Position numbers and translations under genes: made by a program. The notes below the pieces were generated by a model. It searched no databases. It saw nothing but the letters and a program-made list of their open reading frames with translations, and was not told the origin of the DNA. From Xestospongia muta (Eukaryota > Porifera > Demospongiae > Haplosclerida > Petrosiidae), in the NCBI GenBank assembly GCA_963693285.1, contig OY848917.1:17717245-17781244 (forward strand): a DNA stretch of 64,000 nt, written 5' to 3'. Below, piece by piece: positions 1 through 11,300 of this stretch (the stretch's first letter is position 1; each line of letters opens with the position of its first letter).

Positions 1-480
1 AATAATGCTATTTTATTGCCACAACTTTCATTGTGCTCTTGTTTTTAATTGGATTGATAACAATTAAAATAATTACTACATCATGTCAATTTTTAGGAAA
101 AAGAATTTATGTGTAATCAAGCCAAAAATAGCTAATTTGACTTGTAATGTACTGTAAGTACACTTGTTTCCAATCAATAGAGGACAAAACAAATGCGATG
201 CTAAATATTTCCTATAAACATATTTAACATTTCACAACAGCTTTAGTGTGCTTTAGAAAAAAAATTGCCAAGAAAAAATTTAGGCCATGGAATAATTTGA
301 AATGGATTTGCAAGTTCAGGAACTTTCTATAGTACCATCAAAGATTATGACAACTGTAAAGTTAATATAAAATTGTTTGAAAACAAATATATTGTAACAT
401 ACACATTGTCTACTGAACTTTTAGTTTACATTTATTTAAAATTTGGGAGAGAGTTGCATCGATTATAATTAATTATCTCA
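1..480. other. No gene seen; left edge
   Basis: This is AT-rich sequence with no supported exon. Part of it (about 90-200) resembles intron sequence at 31.0-31.1 kb and 50.2 kb. The Death-domain exon that should follow copy A was not found here, so it is lost or lies beyond the window. Confidence 0.5.
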
Positions 481-990
481 CTATAAAATTGCTGTGTGAA
501 ACAGGTTAATAATTAAGCTAAGGTTAGTGTGTCATCTAACATTTCAGACACATGTACATAAGAATTAAAAATAGTTGTTACAAAGCAAAATAAACAATTA
601 ATAATCTTTCTTTGAGGCAAGACACTGCTATTAGTGTGCTTTATTAAAAAGCAAACAGATACATTGTAGAAAGTGAAATGGGATGTCCAAACGGATTTCC
701 AAATTAGCTAACTTTCTACAACACTCTCAGACATTATAAGTTAGCTGTCTGCACTAAAGTAGCACTAATTTTTAAAAAAGTCCATCAATTTCATAATAGC
801 ATACATGTTGCGGATAAGGACCTTTATCAAGCTTACATTAAATAAACACTAGGAAGTTATTTGTAGTAAATTGCCTTGATATAAAATTGCTTAGTAAAAC
901 TGGTTTCACACTCATCTAGAGTAGGTGTGTGATCTAACTTTTCAGGGACTAATTGGATATGTTATTTAATAAAACAAGGAGACACTAATA
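481..990. repeat. Internal tandem duplication around the copy A microexon
   Basis: The segment about 481-560 and the segment about 845-960 both match the microexon neighbourhood of the main copy (9480-9560). The stretch 590-840 matches 9200-9420. Confidence 0.5.
917..934 (-). pseudogene. Copy A microexon with GT to AT donor change
   Basis: This aligns with the 18-nt exon 9517-9534. The acceptor TTAG is kept but the donor reads ATGAGT instead of GTGAGT. A second decayed copy of the same segment sits at about 520-540 without a donor. Confidence 0.5.
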
Positions 991-1002
991 TTGTACACTA
1001 AC

Positions 1003-1066
1003 CATTAAGGCATTCGTCAGATATAATTTCTATATCATCTTCATTCAATGGAGGATCAGCAAGATC
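1003..1066 (-). pseudogene. Copy A linker exon
   Basis: This 64-bp homologue of the exon 9604-9670 is one codon shorter, with TATAG acceptor and a GTTAGT donor. It reads DLADPPLNEDDIEIISDECL, diverged from the main copy at acidic positions. Confidence 0.5.
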
Positions 1067-1075
1067 CTATAGAAC

Positions 1076-1220
1076 AGTACAGAATGTGATATAAGTATGA
1101 TAAGGTACAGAATGTAGTGTAAGTATGAAATGATACAGAATGTGGTCAAGTATGATATAGTACAGAATGTAGTGAAAGTATGATATGGTACAGAATGTGA
1201 TATAAGTGTGAGACAATAAA
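1076..1220. repeat. Tandem repeat, unit about 28-29 bp, about five units
   Basis: The unit resembles GGTACAGAATGTAGTGTAAG followed by TATGATAT. It expanded in the copy A intron; the corresponding main-copy intron (9675-9755) has only about two diverged units. Confidence 0.7.
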
Positions 1221-1288
1221 GAATGTTGTGTAAATGTGATACATGGCAAATCAATATTTTTTATAAGCTCAAATTAACTTATACTTAC

Positions 1289-3349
1289 CAAAGGATTATG
1301 CCCAGCAAACACACTGAACTGACAAAAACGTTCCTTTATTGACATTGGGCTTGATAAAGATGAGAAATATGAGCACTTATTCACTATGTGTTGAAATTGG
1401 TGATCTGGAAGTGGCAGCTTAGCACTGAAAAGTGCTTTTGTGATTGAAGGAGCAATGCAAAGAAAAGGATCATGAGCTCCCACAATCTGTTCAATGCCCA
1501 CCCTCTTATTATTGTTGTTGTCACTAACAACACGCTTTCTAAGCACTGATCGAGTGATGTCTTTTATATTATAAAGTGTGTGTTCACTAACAAGAAGGCT
1601 ATGAGCTTTTGTTACATCACTAGGAGCAATGAGGTACTCCTCACACTCAAATGAGTGCATCTGACTCTTCAATGTTAATATGACTTGAACAACATTGTTG
1701 AAAAGTTTGTGGCTTTTCTTGTTGTCTTTCATTGATGTAATTACTGTAACACAACGATAGTGTTCAGTTAGTTCAACAATAACATCAACATCATCATTCT
1801 CCCAATAAATGCCAGTCATCCATACATCACAACGACGAGTTAACATTATATGTGAATCATTAGCACAAATTTTACCAGCTGTACTGCGGCATGGAAAACA
1901 AAAAATATAGGAAAGGCTAAAAAGAAGAAGGTGAAGAAATCGTGTTGAGAGGAATTGGTTAGGATTAGGACACCAGAGGCACCATCCCAACCCATTTTCT
2001 ATTTCAATATCTGTAGGGGGTTCAGCATGAATGAATGATGGAAAAAATAAGAGCTCATCTGATGGCAGCGGAATTGGAGCTGAAATATTGGTTTTAAACA
2101 TTTGTAGTGTATTTGATTCTAAAACATGAGAGAACTGAAGACTCTTAAGAAACCCAATTATCATATGAATATCGTGTTTTGGAAATAATTTTTTCAGAAC
2201 AGATGTAGACACAATACCAGTATTACTAGCAATATTTTGATAGGCACGTTTGATTTCCTTTGGAGCAAAAAGGACACCATTGACTTCATTAAGAAGAGCA
2301 GCTCTGTCAATAACTACCCAACTTTGAGAATCATCCTCATTTTTAAGAAATAAGATGAGACCTTTGTCATTTAAAGTGATTAGGAATTCCAATAAGACTG
2401 ACCTTTCTGCGGGAAGTGAAGGGTCATCACGCTTTTTTAATCCAACACATAGCTCTTTCAGGCTAATAGCTATAATATTCTCTTCGTTTCGGAGCAATCG
2501 CAAGAAATAAAATTGGACATGGCAGTAGAAACTAATTTTATCAGATCGATCTAGTACAGCTTTGCAGCTATAAGAGAGCATAGTAACAAAGTCTTTGACA
2601 TTTTTTCCTCCAGGAAGATGACATTCCATAGGTAGGAACCCACCATATTCTTGTGAATGATCAGCTTTTTCAGCAACTTCAGCAACTACTTTAGAAATTT
2701 TCTCATAACCATTAGTCAGCTCATCGAGTCGACTTCCAATGACAAGTATTTGAGATGGCCTTGAGCTTGATAATTGAAGATTGGCACTCTTTATAAAATT
2801 AAACCAGTAGTATAAATCCCTTTTTATGATGTCAAGATTTTCAGTCATCTTAGAAAGTATGGCAAAAACAGCAGGAGTGCTTAACATGAGATTTTCTAGA
2901 ATTGCTGCATGACTGCTGTAATACTCCTTATGACCTGCAAGATCATAAAGGACAATGTTTCCCACTTCATGACTTGAGACGGTGTGTGCATTAATCCCAG
3001 TAGTTAGAAGTTCTACTGGAATAGGGTCAGACATATCGAACTTGTAGTTAGGCGGTTTGTTAGCTCGTTCCATAATGATTGCTGCAAGTGAACTTTTACC
3101 TGCACCGGTGTTACCACAGAAAAAGACTTTTCTATAAGATTCTACAGGAAAATCTTTTCGACATTGCTCAAATCGCTCAAACATTTTTAAAATACTGAAA
3201 CGGTTTATGTCGTCACAATAAGCAAGCTCCATGGCTGTTTGATTATTTTTGTTCTTAGTCATTGGGTTGACCTTTCCTGATGACAAAAGGGATTTCACTA
3301 CATCACCATAGCAACCCTTGCAAGCAGAATGAAGGGATGTATTACCAAG
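1289..3349 (-). pseudogene. Duplicated ROC-COR exon (copy A), splice acceptor lost
   Basis: This is a paralogue of the exon at 9790-11853, open throughout. It keeps [18 protein letters not shown] and GSRLDE. At its 5' end the position of the acceptor AG in the main copy (complement of 11854-11855) is AA here (3350-3351), with no AG just upstream, while the GTAAGT donor at 1283-1288 is kept. No ankyrin exon precedes it: the homology to the main gene breaks at about 4848, where the Penelope-like element starts. It could still be an alternative or recently dead 3' end of the main gene. The open frame implies recent loss or some remaining use. Confidence 0.6.
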
Positions 3350-4847
3350 TTAAAAAATAAAATGTAATTCCAGTAAATTGCAGCAATTGACATCTCACTT
3401 ATAACTTATTTCAAATTAAACATGATGATTAAAGCATTTCATTTATACTTCTATTTCAAAAGGTTACTTTATTTTGTGAAAGTTTTTATGTGTATTTTAT
3501 CCAGTTAATTATTTTTATATCAAACAAACAATAAGTAGTTTGTATTAATTAAAACATTAATAAAATATTGCTGAAGTAATGAGGATTAGATACTTTGAAA
3601 ATGCCTCAACTCATGCATAATATTAACAGACAACATCTAAGTCTGCATTAAAAGAGACTTTGTTCTACTTCACTTTCTAATGGAAGTGAATGTACAGTGA
3701 CTAAAAATGACTGAAATCAGAGCTACTTTTAGAAGAATCTTAAAAACGTATCTACTATGCTGAGTTTACAGGGACTGCCTGCCATACAGTTGACATCATT
3801 CATATGTGACACTGAGATTTCTATAATTACAAAAGGGCATGTGGTTACCAACTGTTGTGGATTATATTGTAATGCATCATTACTTTGATGCTTTCCACAA
3901 CATCTTTATTTGTCAAAACAATCATTTTGCATGTAAAGGCCATTAATAAATAACAAGGCCAAATAACTTGGCTATTAATGATAACGTCTAGTCGATTAAG
4001 CTAGACCCTCCTGCTCTTAAAGAAGAGAGGTCACAATCAAGTATACTTAATTTGACCAATCAGATTACATAATACATATTCTGGATAGCATGCATGAGTA
4101 GTAAGAAGTAACACTTTGTTATAGATGTTATTTATTGGCTCACTAATATTTTGCAAGTACAAAGTGATAGATGTTTGATATTTTGCATAAAAGGGAAAAT
4201 GTATGTCTAGAGATCTTTATATTGGAACATATGAACTGTAAAGTCTTCTAAAGTAGATAACATGTATTGAATGGTGTGTTGTGGGGCTTCTTGGTTTTTT
4301 GCTTATTGTAATTAGTTGATGTTCTGATGTGAACTTTGCTAGATCCTTCTTGTGGATCAGCAAAGTGGAGGGTCTAACTCGATACTCTATGAAAACAACA
4401 AATAATAATTACTCATTGTAACTGAGGTAACTCAATGTATAAAGCAACAGGAAACTAAAGTAAACATCAATAATATGAATACTGAAATGTGAGATGTATT
4501 AGCTAAGACCATTTAAATGCTATTAAGGATCTGAAAAGGTAATGTGTAGCATTGTTTTATAATATATATGTATTAATTTAGAATATGTTTTATGATAGCA
4601 CTATTGATATGTGACACTGATCTTCACTATTGTAATATTAGGATGACTCATGCAGACAAGGAATTTTATTATGCATCACGCAACTTGGCTCTTGAAATTA
4701 AAGGTAACTTTATTGGAGCTAATACAAGCCATATTCCACTAAATCCATTAAAATTTTGATCTCATTCAGTGTAAAAAATTAACCCTGAAAATATTTTGGA
4801 TGACGTTATCTTTTTCTAATGATTTGCAAATTTTTAGTAACATTTCA
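3350..4847. repeat. Intron-derived part of the segmental duplication
   Basis: This stretch aligns along its length with 11854-13320, the intron upstream of the main ROC exon. Homology stops at AACATTTCA (4839-4847), exactly where the Penelope-like element begins. Confidence 0.65.
3996..4380. mobile_element. Inverted-repeat element, TTAAGCTAGACCCTCC type
   Basis: The left end TTAAGCTAGACCCTCC is matched in reverse complement by GGAGGGTCTA near 4367-4376. A related copy is at about 12491-12855, and right-hand parts recur near 13.9 and 15.0 kb. It has no coding capacity and is probably a small non-autonomous DNA element. Confidence 0.45.
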
Positions 4848-5980
4848 CTCTGAGGTTGTGGCGACTGCACACCTGTCTTATGTCCTCACTTACCCCAGAT
4901 ATGTAGGGCAGTGTTACCAGGGGTGGTATCTCATCTTGCTGTCCTTGAGGTTCCAACTGCGATCTGGGGGAAGGAGTAGCAGAAACATGAATGAATTGGG
5001 TGGGGTAACCATTCAGCTTTAGGACATCTTCTAGGTGTTCCTCTTCCTTTCGCAGGTCAGCTGGTGTGGTAGTGACCTTTCTGGCTCTGTCATATAGGCA
5101 TCGGACCAATCCTTTCCTGACATGAATTGGATGGTGGGACTCTAAGTTCAGATATAGGTCAATGTGGGTGGTCTTCCGGTAGACTGTAATGTTCAGAGTA
5201 CCATCCTTCTTACTCCTGAGATGGCTGTCGAGGAATGGTAGGGACCCATCCTTTTCCAACTCCAAGGTGAATTGTATCAATGGTCGGATACTATTCAGGT
5301 GGTTGCACAATCCCTCCATGGTGTTCCTTTTGGCTATGCAGCATGTGTCATCCACATATCATTTCAATAGTCTGAGCCGACCTGAGTGCCAATTCTTCAA
5401 AGAACTCCATGTAGAGGTTTGCCACTACTGCAGACACCGGGGAACCCATAGCGGCTCCCCCCATCTGCTCGTAGAATTCACCATTGTAGCTGAAGTAGGT
5501 GGACCTGAGGCACAACTCCAACAGCTCAGCAATCCTTCCGGTGATAGGGGGTCCTCATCTCCAGGCTGACATCCTTTTGTAATCTTTCCCTGATGGTGTC
5601 CATTGCCTCTTCTATGGGAACATTGGTAAAAAGGGAGACAATGTCAAAGCTAACTAGCGTTTCATCCTCAGCTAAACAGACTTCCTTCATCATTTCAACA
5701 AAATGCTTAGAGTTCTTTACCTGTGATTCTGTCTGTCCTGTCAATGGGGTTATAAGGGAGGCAATATGCTTGGACAGCTTGTAGGACGGGGAACCAATGC
5801 ATGTGACAATGGGTCTCAGGGGTACTCCAGTTTTATGAACCTTGGGTAGGCCATAAATCCTAAGGGGTTGGCATCCAGAGGGTCTAAGTCTAGAGTACAA
5901 TGTACTAGGCAGTTCTTCACATTTTTCTAAATCCTTAAGTTTACGACTTATCGTGTTCTCCTGGGTGAGGGTCGGGAAAG
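4848..5980 (-). pseudogene. Penelope-like element, reverse transcriptase core (minus strand)
   Basis: This minus-strand segment encodes most of a Penelope-type reverse transcriptase. Visible motifs are YGLPKVHKTGVPLRPIV near 5820-5875, SFDIVSLFTNVPIEEAM near 5600-5650, the MGSPVS motif near 5440, and the catalytic YVDD near 5345. Two frame changes occur, near 5545 and near 5358, so no intact protein is made. The segment starts at the residue that should follow the plus-strand piece ending at about 6136 and stops at the residue that should precede the GIY-YIG linker starting at about 6140. It is therefore the missing middle of that element, inverted and displaced. Confidence 0.75.
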
Positions 5981-5995
5981 CACTGAAGAAAAGCA

Positions 5996-6137
5996 CTGAA
6001 GGAGTTGAGACAGATAGACGAGCTGGTTCTGCCGGCTGACAAGAGAAATGCTACCGTATTGATGACAAGGTAGGACTATGACACCAAGATGAGAAGACTG
6101 ATAGAGACTGCCACCTACCGACGGCTGGGGAAAGACT
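5996..6137 (+). pseudogene. Penelope-like element, N-terminal RT fragment (plus strand)
   Basis: The frame reads ELRQIDELVLPADKRNATVL, then a TAG stop, then YDTKMRRLIETATYRRLGKD. LPADKxxATV and the YRRL segment are typical of the RT N-terminus in this family. It ends abruptly at GKD and is joined to the endonuclease region. Confidence 0.65.
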
Positions 6138-6537
6138 GGTCTTCAGACCCGGGCGAACACTCTGCACGATGCTGTCCAGGGTGAAGGATAGACTGCCAAA
6201 AGAAAAGGACTCCAAGGTAGTTTACCGGATCCCCTGTGACTGTGGCAAAGTGTATATCGGTGAGACCACTCGAAGATTAGAGACTAGGCTGAGAGAGCAT
6301 AGAGATGCGCACCATAAAGGTAACACCGAGACATCGGTAGTAGCAGAGCACGCCTGGAACACCCTGCATTCCATCCAATGGGATGACACAACCATTGTTG
6401 GCCAGGCCAGAGGAACCAAAGAACTGAAGATCATGGAAGCTCTGCACATCCTCGCGACCCCTCCAGACCAATGCCTCAACCGGGATGAGGGTCTGGAGTT
6501 ACTGGGATGCTGGATGGCAGCCTTGAAGCAGATGTAG
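6138..6537 (+). pseudogene. Penelope-like element, GIY-YIG endonuclease
   Basis: After a linker (FRPGRTLCTMLSRVKDRLPK) the frame holds VVYRIPCDCGKVYIGETTRR followed by LETRLREHRDA. This is the GIY-YIG core (here VYR/VYIGET), preceded by the Cys pair of the CxC type and followed by the catalytic Arg/His region. The C-terminal part carries a conserved N residue (QCLNRDEG). The frame is open to TAG at 6535. In the family this nuclease makes the target nick for reverse transcription. Because the RT is detached and reversed, this copy is dead. Confidence 0.75.
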
Positions 6538-6577
6538 GCGGGACCAACACCATCTCATACCTATACCCTCGTGGCAT

Positions 6578-6685
6578 AGTATAGGCTATATAAATAGTGT
6601 TATGTTCACACCTAGTGTAGGCTATATAAATAGAGTTACATTCACACCTAGTGTAGACTATATAAATAATGCTATGCTCACACCT
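6578..6685 (+). repeat. Three 36-bp tandem repeats in the 3' part of the Penelope-like element
   Basis: The units 6578-6613, 6614-6649 and 6650-6685 share AGTGTAGGCTATATAAATAG and end in CACACCT. They lie between the endonuclease stop and the conserved 3' tail. Confidence 0.85.
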
Positions 6686-6698
6686 AGCTCATTTAGCC

Positions 6699-6740
6699 CT
6701 GAAGACGACTAGAGCATCTGGTCGAAACGTCGGCAAGAAA
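6699..6740 (+). ncRNA. Hammerhead-like motif in the Penelope-like element tail
   Basis: CTGAAGA at 6699-6705 fits the hammerhead CUGANGA core. It is followed by a 7-bp stem (6706-6712 with 6718-6724, loop AGCAT) and AAACGTC. Penelope-like elements are known to carry small hammerhead ribozymes. The expected G before AAA is inside the stem here, so this is a degenerate or only similar motif. Confidence 0.3.
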
Positions 6741-6812
6741 TTGTTTCTTTAAGTTCTTCTATAGAGAACCCCAGACTTTATCATTTTGGAGCCAACTGAG
6801 AATCAGAGTCTT
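6741..6812 (+). mobile_element. 3' tail of the Penelope-like element
   Basis: Sequence after the hammerhead-like motif ends near TTTATCATTTTGGAG. The exact end is uncertain by about 20 bp because the next recognisable sequence is a gene fragment starting at 6814. Confidence 0.45.
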
Positions 6813-6813
6813 C

Positions 6814-6884
6814 AGCTATAAGAAAGCTTAGCAACAAACTCTTTGACACCTTTTCCTCCAGGACGATGACATTCCATAGGTAGA
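6814..6884 (-). pseudogene. 71-bp fragment of the ROC exon
   Basis: This is nearly identical to the complement-strand stretch around 11068-11138 of the main copy (about one mismatch) and clearly less similar to copy A. It sits directly at the Penelope-like element's right end. Confidence 0.75.
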
Positions 6885-8286
6885 TAGGAAGATATTAAGT
6901 CACAAAGTTAACACTTTAATTCTAACAGATGATACCAAATAAGGGAAACTTACATGTAATTATTAATGTGTTTATATAATATGAGTTATTATAAACACTA
7001 CTGTAGGTAGTTTGTTTAGTTTGACACTTAACATAGCTTGTTTTATTTATGTTATTTAAGTTATTCTAATACACTATTATACATACATGAATACATATTT
7101 GTATATATAATATGTGATATATTTACAAGGTGAGGTCATAACTATATGTATATGGTCACAACTAAACCTACATGTGACTTGTGTATCACTAAAATTATGA
7201 AAGTCTAGTGACATAACAAACTTATTTGGTAAACTTATGGTTTTGCTTAAACGACACTGGTTCCAAGCCTAATTATTAAAACTTGTAACAGCCTGGATAA
7301 ATGACATGAAAACATTCCATTGATATCACGTGTACAAATCTACCTTTGTTTGTGTTGACTATATATATGCTATATATATTTACTGTTTCCCTAGTTGTTA
7401 TTTTAATTTATAGATGTACTTACCATCATCTTGCCATTGAATGCTTTCAAGTTTTGTACTTAGCTTTTCCACCAGTGCACAACAAGTGTATAATGGTCAA
7501 TGTTATTTATTTCATAGATAGTAGTACCTTGAATAGACAAGATCCAACCTTGTATATAGGTAGATGGGCCTTGCCCATTGTAATATCATCCTGAACAGTA
7601 AAGTTATAACTTCAATGACTGGTAGATCTCGAATCAGTAAGCTAATATATATTACATAGATTGTAAACCTCTCATGATGTTCTATTTGCCCAAAAGACAT
7701 ATAAAAGTGTTACTACATTGTTATCTAATTGTTAAATCAGGTGAATTTCAATTTTTAATTAGACAACATATGGTATTACAAAACAAAGAAAAAATCTATA
7801 CTTAATCGTTGTTAATACACAATATAATTAAATATCATCAGCTACAAAATGTCATTGGATAGGAAATGAGAGCTTTAATTTACGAAAAAAAAACAATTAC
7901 ACAAAATTTAGAGAATACACCTGTAATAAAACAGAAAAAACAGTGTAAAATCTTTTAACAGATTAATTGAAAGTGTTTACAATTATTTGTTGCAAAACAC
8001 GATATATCTATAAGAATAGCTATGTATCTTGTTAAATAAACATAAAATTATTCTATGTCTAATGAATTGATATGGAATAACATCAGTGTGAAAACACTAA
8101 AAGCCATAGTTAATCAAAAACCTGATTGTCAAGTCAAATGACAGTAGCAAATAATAACCTTAGTGACAAAGTATGTATACTTTTATATTAATTGTTTCTA
8201 TAGTTACGTACAAGTACATTATATCTAATTGATCATAGTATTGCTAAAAAGAATATAATTAGTTATACCTCCTGCATTTAGTGGCA
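6885..8286. other. Intergenic AT-rich stretch, 3' flank of the main gene
   Basis: No exon, repeat array or element end could be supported. It would hold the 3' UTR of the minus-strand gene ending at 8287; no clear polyadenylation signal was chosen. Confidence 0.4.
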
Positions 8287-8327
8287 TTACTGAGTTGCAT
8301 GAGTTCCAGTAGATGTACAACTCCCAT
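8287..8327 (-). CDS. Last coding exon with stop
   Basis: The acceptor has a run of seven T before AG. The exon completes a codon from the Death-domain exon, adds a short S/T-rich tail ([12 protein letters not shown]) and ends in TAA at 8287-8289. Confidence 0.6.
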
Positions 8328-11300
8328 CTAAAAAAAATTGATATGTATAAACAAAAAGGGCCATTTAATTTTGTAGGAAAAGGACAGGACAATATGTAGT
8401 AAGTTGGTACTTTATGTTATATTCAATTGCAATAAAAATCCAGGATACTAGAATCACTGTGTTATACTTATATACCATATATCTAATATAAGAGTTTCAT
8501 CAACGAGTTCTGCATTATCGTTCTATATGCCTATAAGTTAAGGTAATTACTAACCCTACCAGTATAAGTTTATACATAGCTTCGTATAAACACTAATTCC
8601 AAACATCATTACAGCTATTGATTTAAACAAATTTGTTAAGACAGTTATGTCTTTAGCAGTTGTAGAGATAGCACAATGAAGCATACATGATCCTATAATT
8701 TGTGGAGCTGAAAATACAAGGACTATCTGCCATGGTGTGTATATTATTACTTAATAACAGACAACACCTTAGACTATAATGTGATATGAGAATTGTGCAA
8801 TAAAGTAGTGTCAGAGAATAAAAGTGTACCTCCTTGTAAGAGACGTTGTCGAATATCATTAGCCAATAACTTATTTTGAAGAGGTTCTTCAATAATCTTG
8901 ATAACTTTTCTCCAAGTAGTTGGGGTAGGTTTGTTATCAAGCCAATTTTGAAGTGTTTTTGACAACTTTACTTGATTTGAAAAATTTGCAGTAAGCAAGC
9001 CATCAAGAGTATTAGCATCAACTCCAAGTAGGTCACCAATTTCATACCATTTAGAAGAAACTGAAAATAGTAACTCTACCAGAACACGTTTCTCTGGTTT
9101 AGAATCTGTGACAATGTATAAATAATACTATATACTTATTTGCAGGTACATTAATTATAAAAGAAACATCTGTTGCTGTTAACCTTACAAAGTAAAATGC
9201 ACAATTATTGATCTTTCTTTGCTGCTACTAGTGTGCTTTATTAAAAAGCAAAACAAGGTTGTAGAAAGTTAAATGGGATGTATCAATGGAAACTAGCTAA
9301 CTTTCCACACTACTCTCAGACATTATAAGTTAGCCATTTGCACTAAACTAATACTAAAGTTTATTGCTAAGTCAAAAAACCCATCAATTTCATAATAGCA
9401 TACACCTCATGTGTAAGGACATTTATCAAATTTACACTAAATAAACATTAGAAAGTTACATGTAGTAAAATTGTCTCAATATAAAATTAATACAAAAAAT
9501 TGTTTTTCATACTCACCTAGGATAGGTTTGTCATCTAACCTTTGAGGTACTAATTGGAGATAATATTTAATAAAACAAGAAGCCACTAATACTGTACACA
9601 AACCTTTAGAAAGAAGTCGCTCAGATATACTTTCTATATTGCGTTCATTTAATGGAGGATAAGCAAGATCCTATTACAGAATGTAGTATGAGTACAAAAA
9701 GTAGTATAACTAAGATGTTGCACAGAATGTGGTATAAGTATGATACATGACAATAGACTTATTTTATGTTCAAAGTAACATATACTCACCAAAGGATTAC
9801 GTCCAGCAAAAACACTCAGTTGACTACAGCGTTCCTTTATGTCACTTCTTGAAAATGAGAAAGAAGGACACCTTTCCACTATGTGTTGAAAATGGTGATC
9901 TTGAAGTGGTAGCTTAGTATTGAAAAGTGCTCTTGTCACTGAAGGAGCAATGCAATAAAAAGGGTCGTGTGTTCCCACAATCTGTTCAACGCCTACCTTC
10001 TTGGTTCTGTTATCATCAGTAACATTACTTTTTGTAAGCACTGATCGAGCGATATTCTTTATATTATAAAGGATGCGTTTACTTACAAGAAGACTATGAG
10101 CTTCTCCTACATCACTAGGAGCAATGAGGTACTCCTCACATTCAAATGAGTGCATCTGATTCTTCAATGTTAATATGGTCTTAATAACGTTATTGAAAAC
10201 TTCTCGGCTTTTTTCAATGTCATTTATTGATGTAACTACTGTAACACAACGATAGTCCTCTGTCACTTCAACGATAGCTTCGACTTCATCTTCATTCTCC
10301 CAATAAATGCCATTTGTCCATACATCACAACAACGAGCTAACATTAGGATATGTGGATTAGCATCAGCAATTTCGCCACCTTTATTGCGCCGTGGAAGGC
10401 AAAAAACGTAGGAAAGAGTAAAAAGAAGAAGGTGAAGAAATCGTGTTGAGAGGAATTGGTTAGGATCAGGACACCAGAGGCACCATCCCAGCCCATTTTC
10501 TATTTTAATATCTGTAGGTGGCTCAGCTTTAATGAGGGATGGAAAAAATAGGAGCTTCTCCGATGGCAAAGAGATTAAAGCTGATATATTGGTTTTGAAC
10601 TGTTGTAGTGTATTAGATTTTAAAACATGACAGAACTGAAGACTTCTAAGAAACCCAATTAACATAGGAATATTGTGCTTTGGAAATAATTTTTCCAGAA
10701 CAGAGATAGGCACAATACCAGTATTACTAGCAATATATTGGTGGACATGTTCAAATTTCTTTGGAGCAAAAAGAACACCATTGACTTCAGTGAGAAGTGC
10801 AGCTCTGTCAATAATTACCCAACTTTGAGCATCATCCTTATTGTTAAGGAATAAGATGAGACCTTTGTCACTTAAAGTGGTTAGAAATTTCAACAAGATG
10901 GACCTTTCTGAAGGAAGTGAAGGGTCATCATGCTTTCCTAATACAACACATAGCTCTTTCAGACTAATAGCTATGATATTCTCTTTGTTTCGAAGCAATT
11001 GCAAGAAGGAGAATTGAACGTGGCAGTAGAAACTAATTTTATCAGATAGATCTAGTACAGCTTTACAGCTATAAGAAAGCTTAGCAACAAACTCTTTGAC
11101 ACCTTTTCCTCCAGGATGATGACATTCCATAGGTAGGAACCCAACATATTCTTGTGAATGATCAGCTTTTTCAGCAACTTCAGCAACTACTTTAGAAATT
11201 TTCTCACAACCATCAGTCATCTCATCGAGTCGACTTCCAATGACAAGTATTTGAGAGGGCCTTGAGCTTGATAATTGAAGACTTACATTCTTTATAAAAT

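Noticed and set aside
1045..1254. Two overlapping minus-strand open frames with TFCTISYL-type repeats
   Set aside because: They arise from the 28-29 bp tandem repeat in an intron of copy A.
5189..5784. Plus-strand open frames opposite the reverse transcriptase
   Set aside because: They are antisense shadows of the minus-strand RT core, which carries the recognisable motifs.
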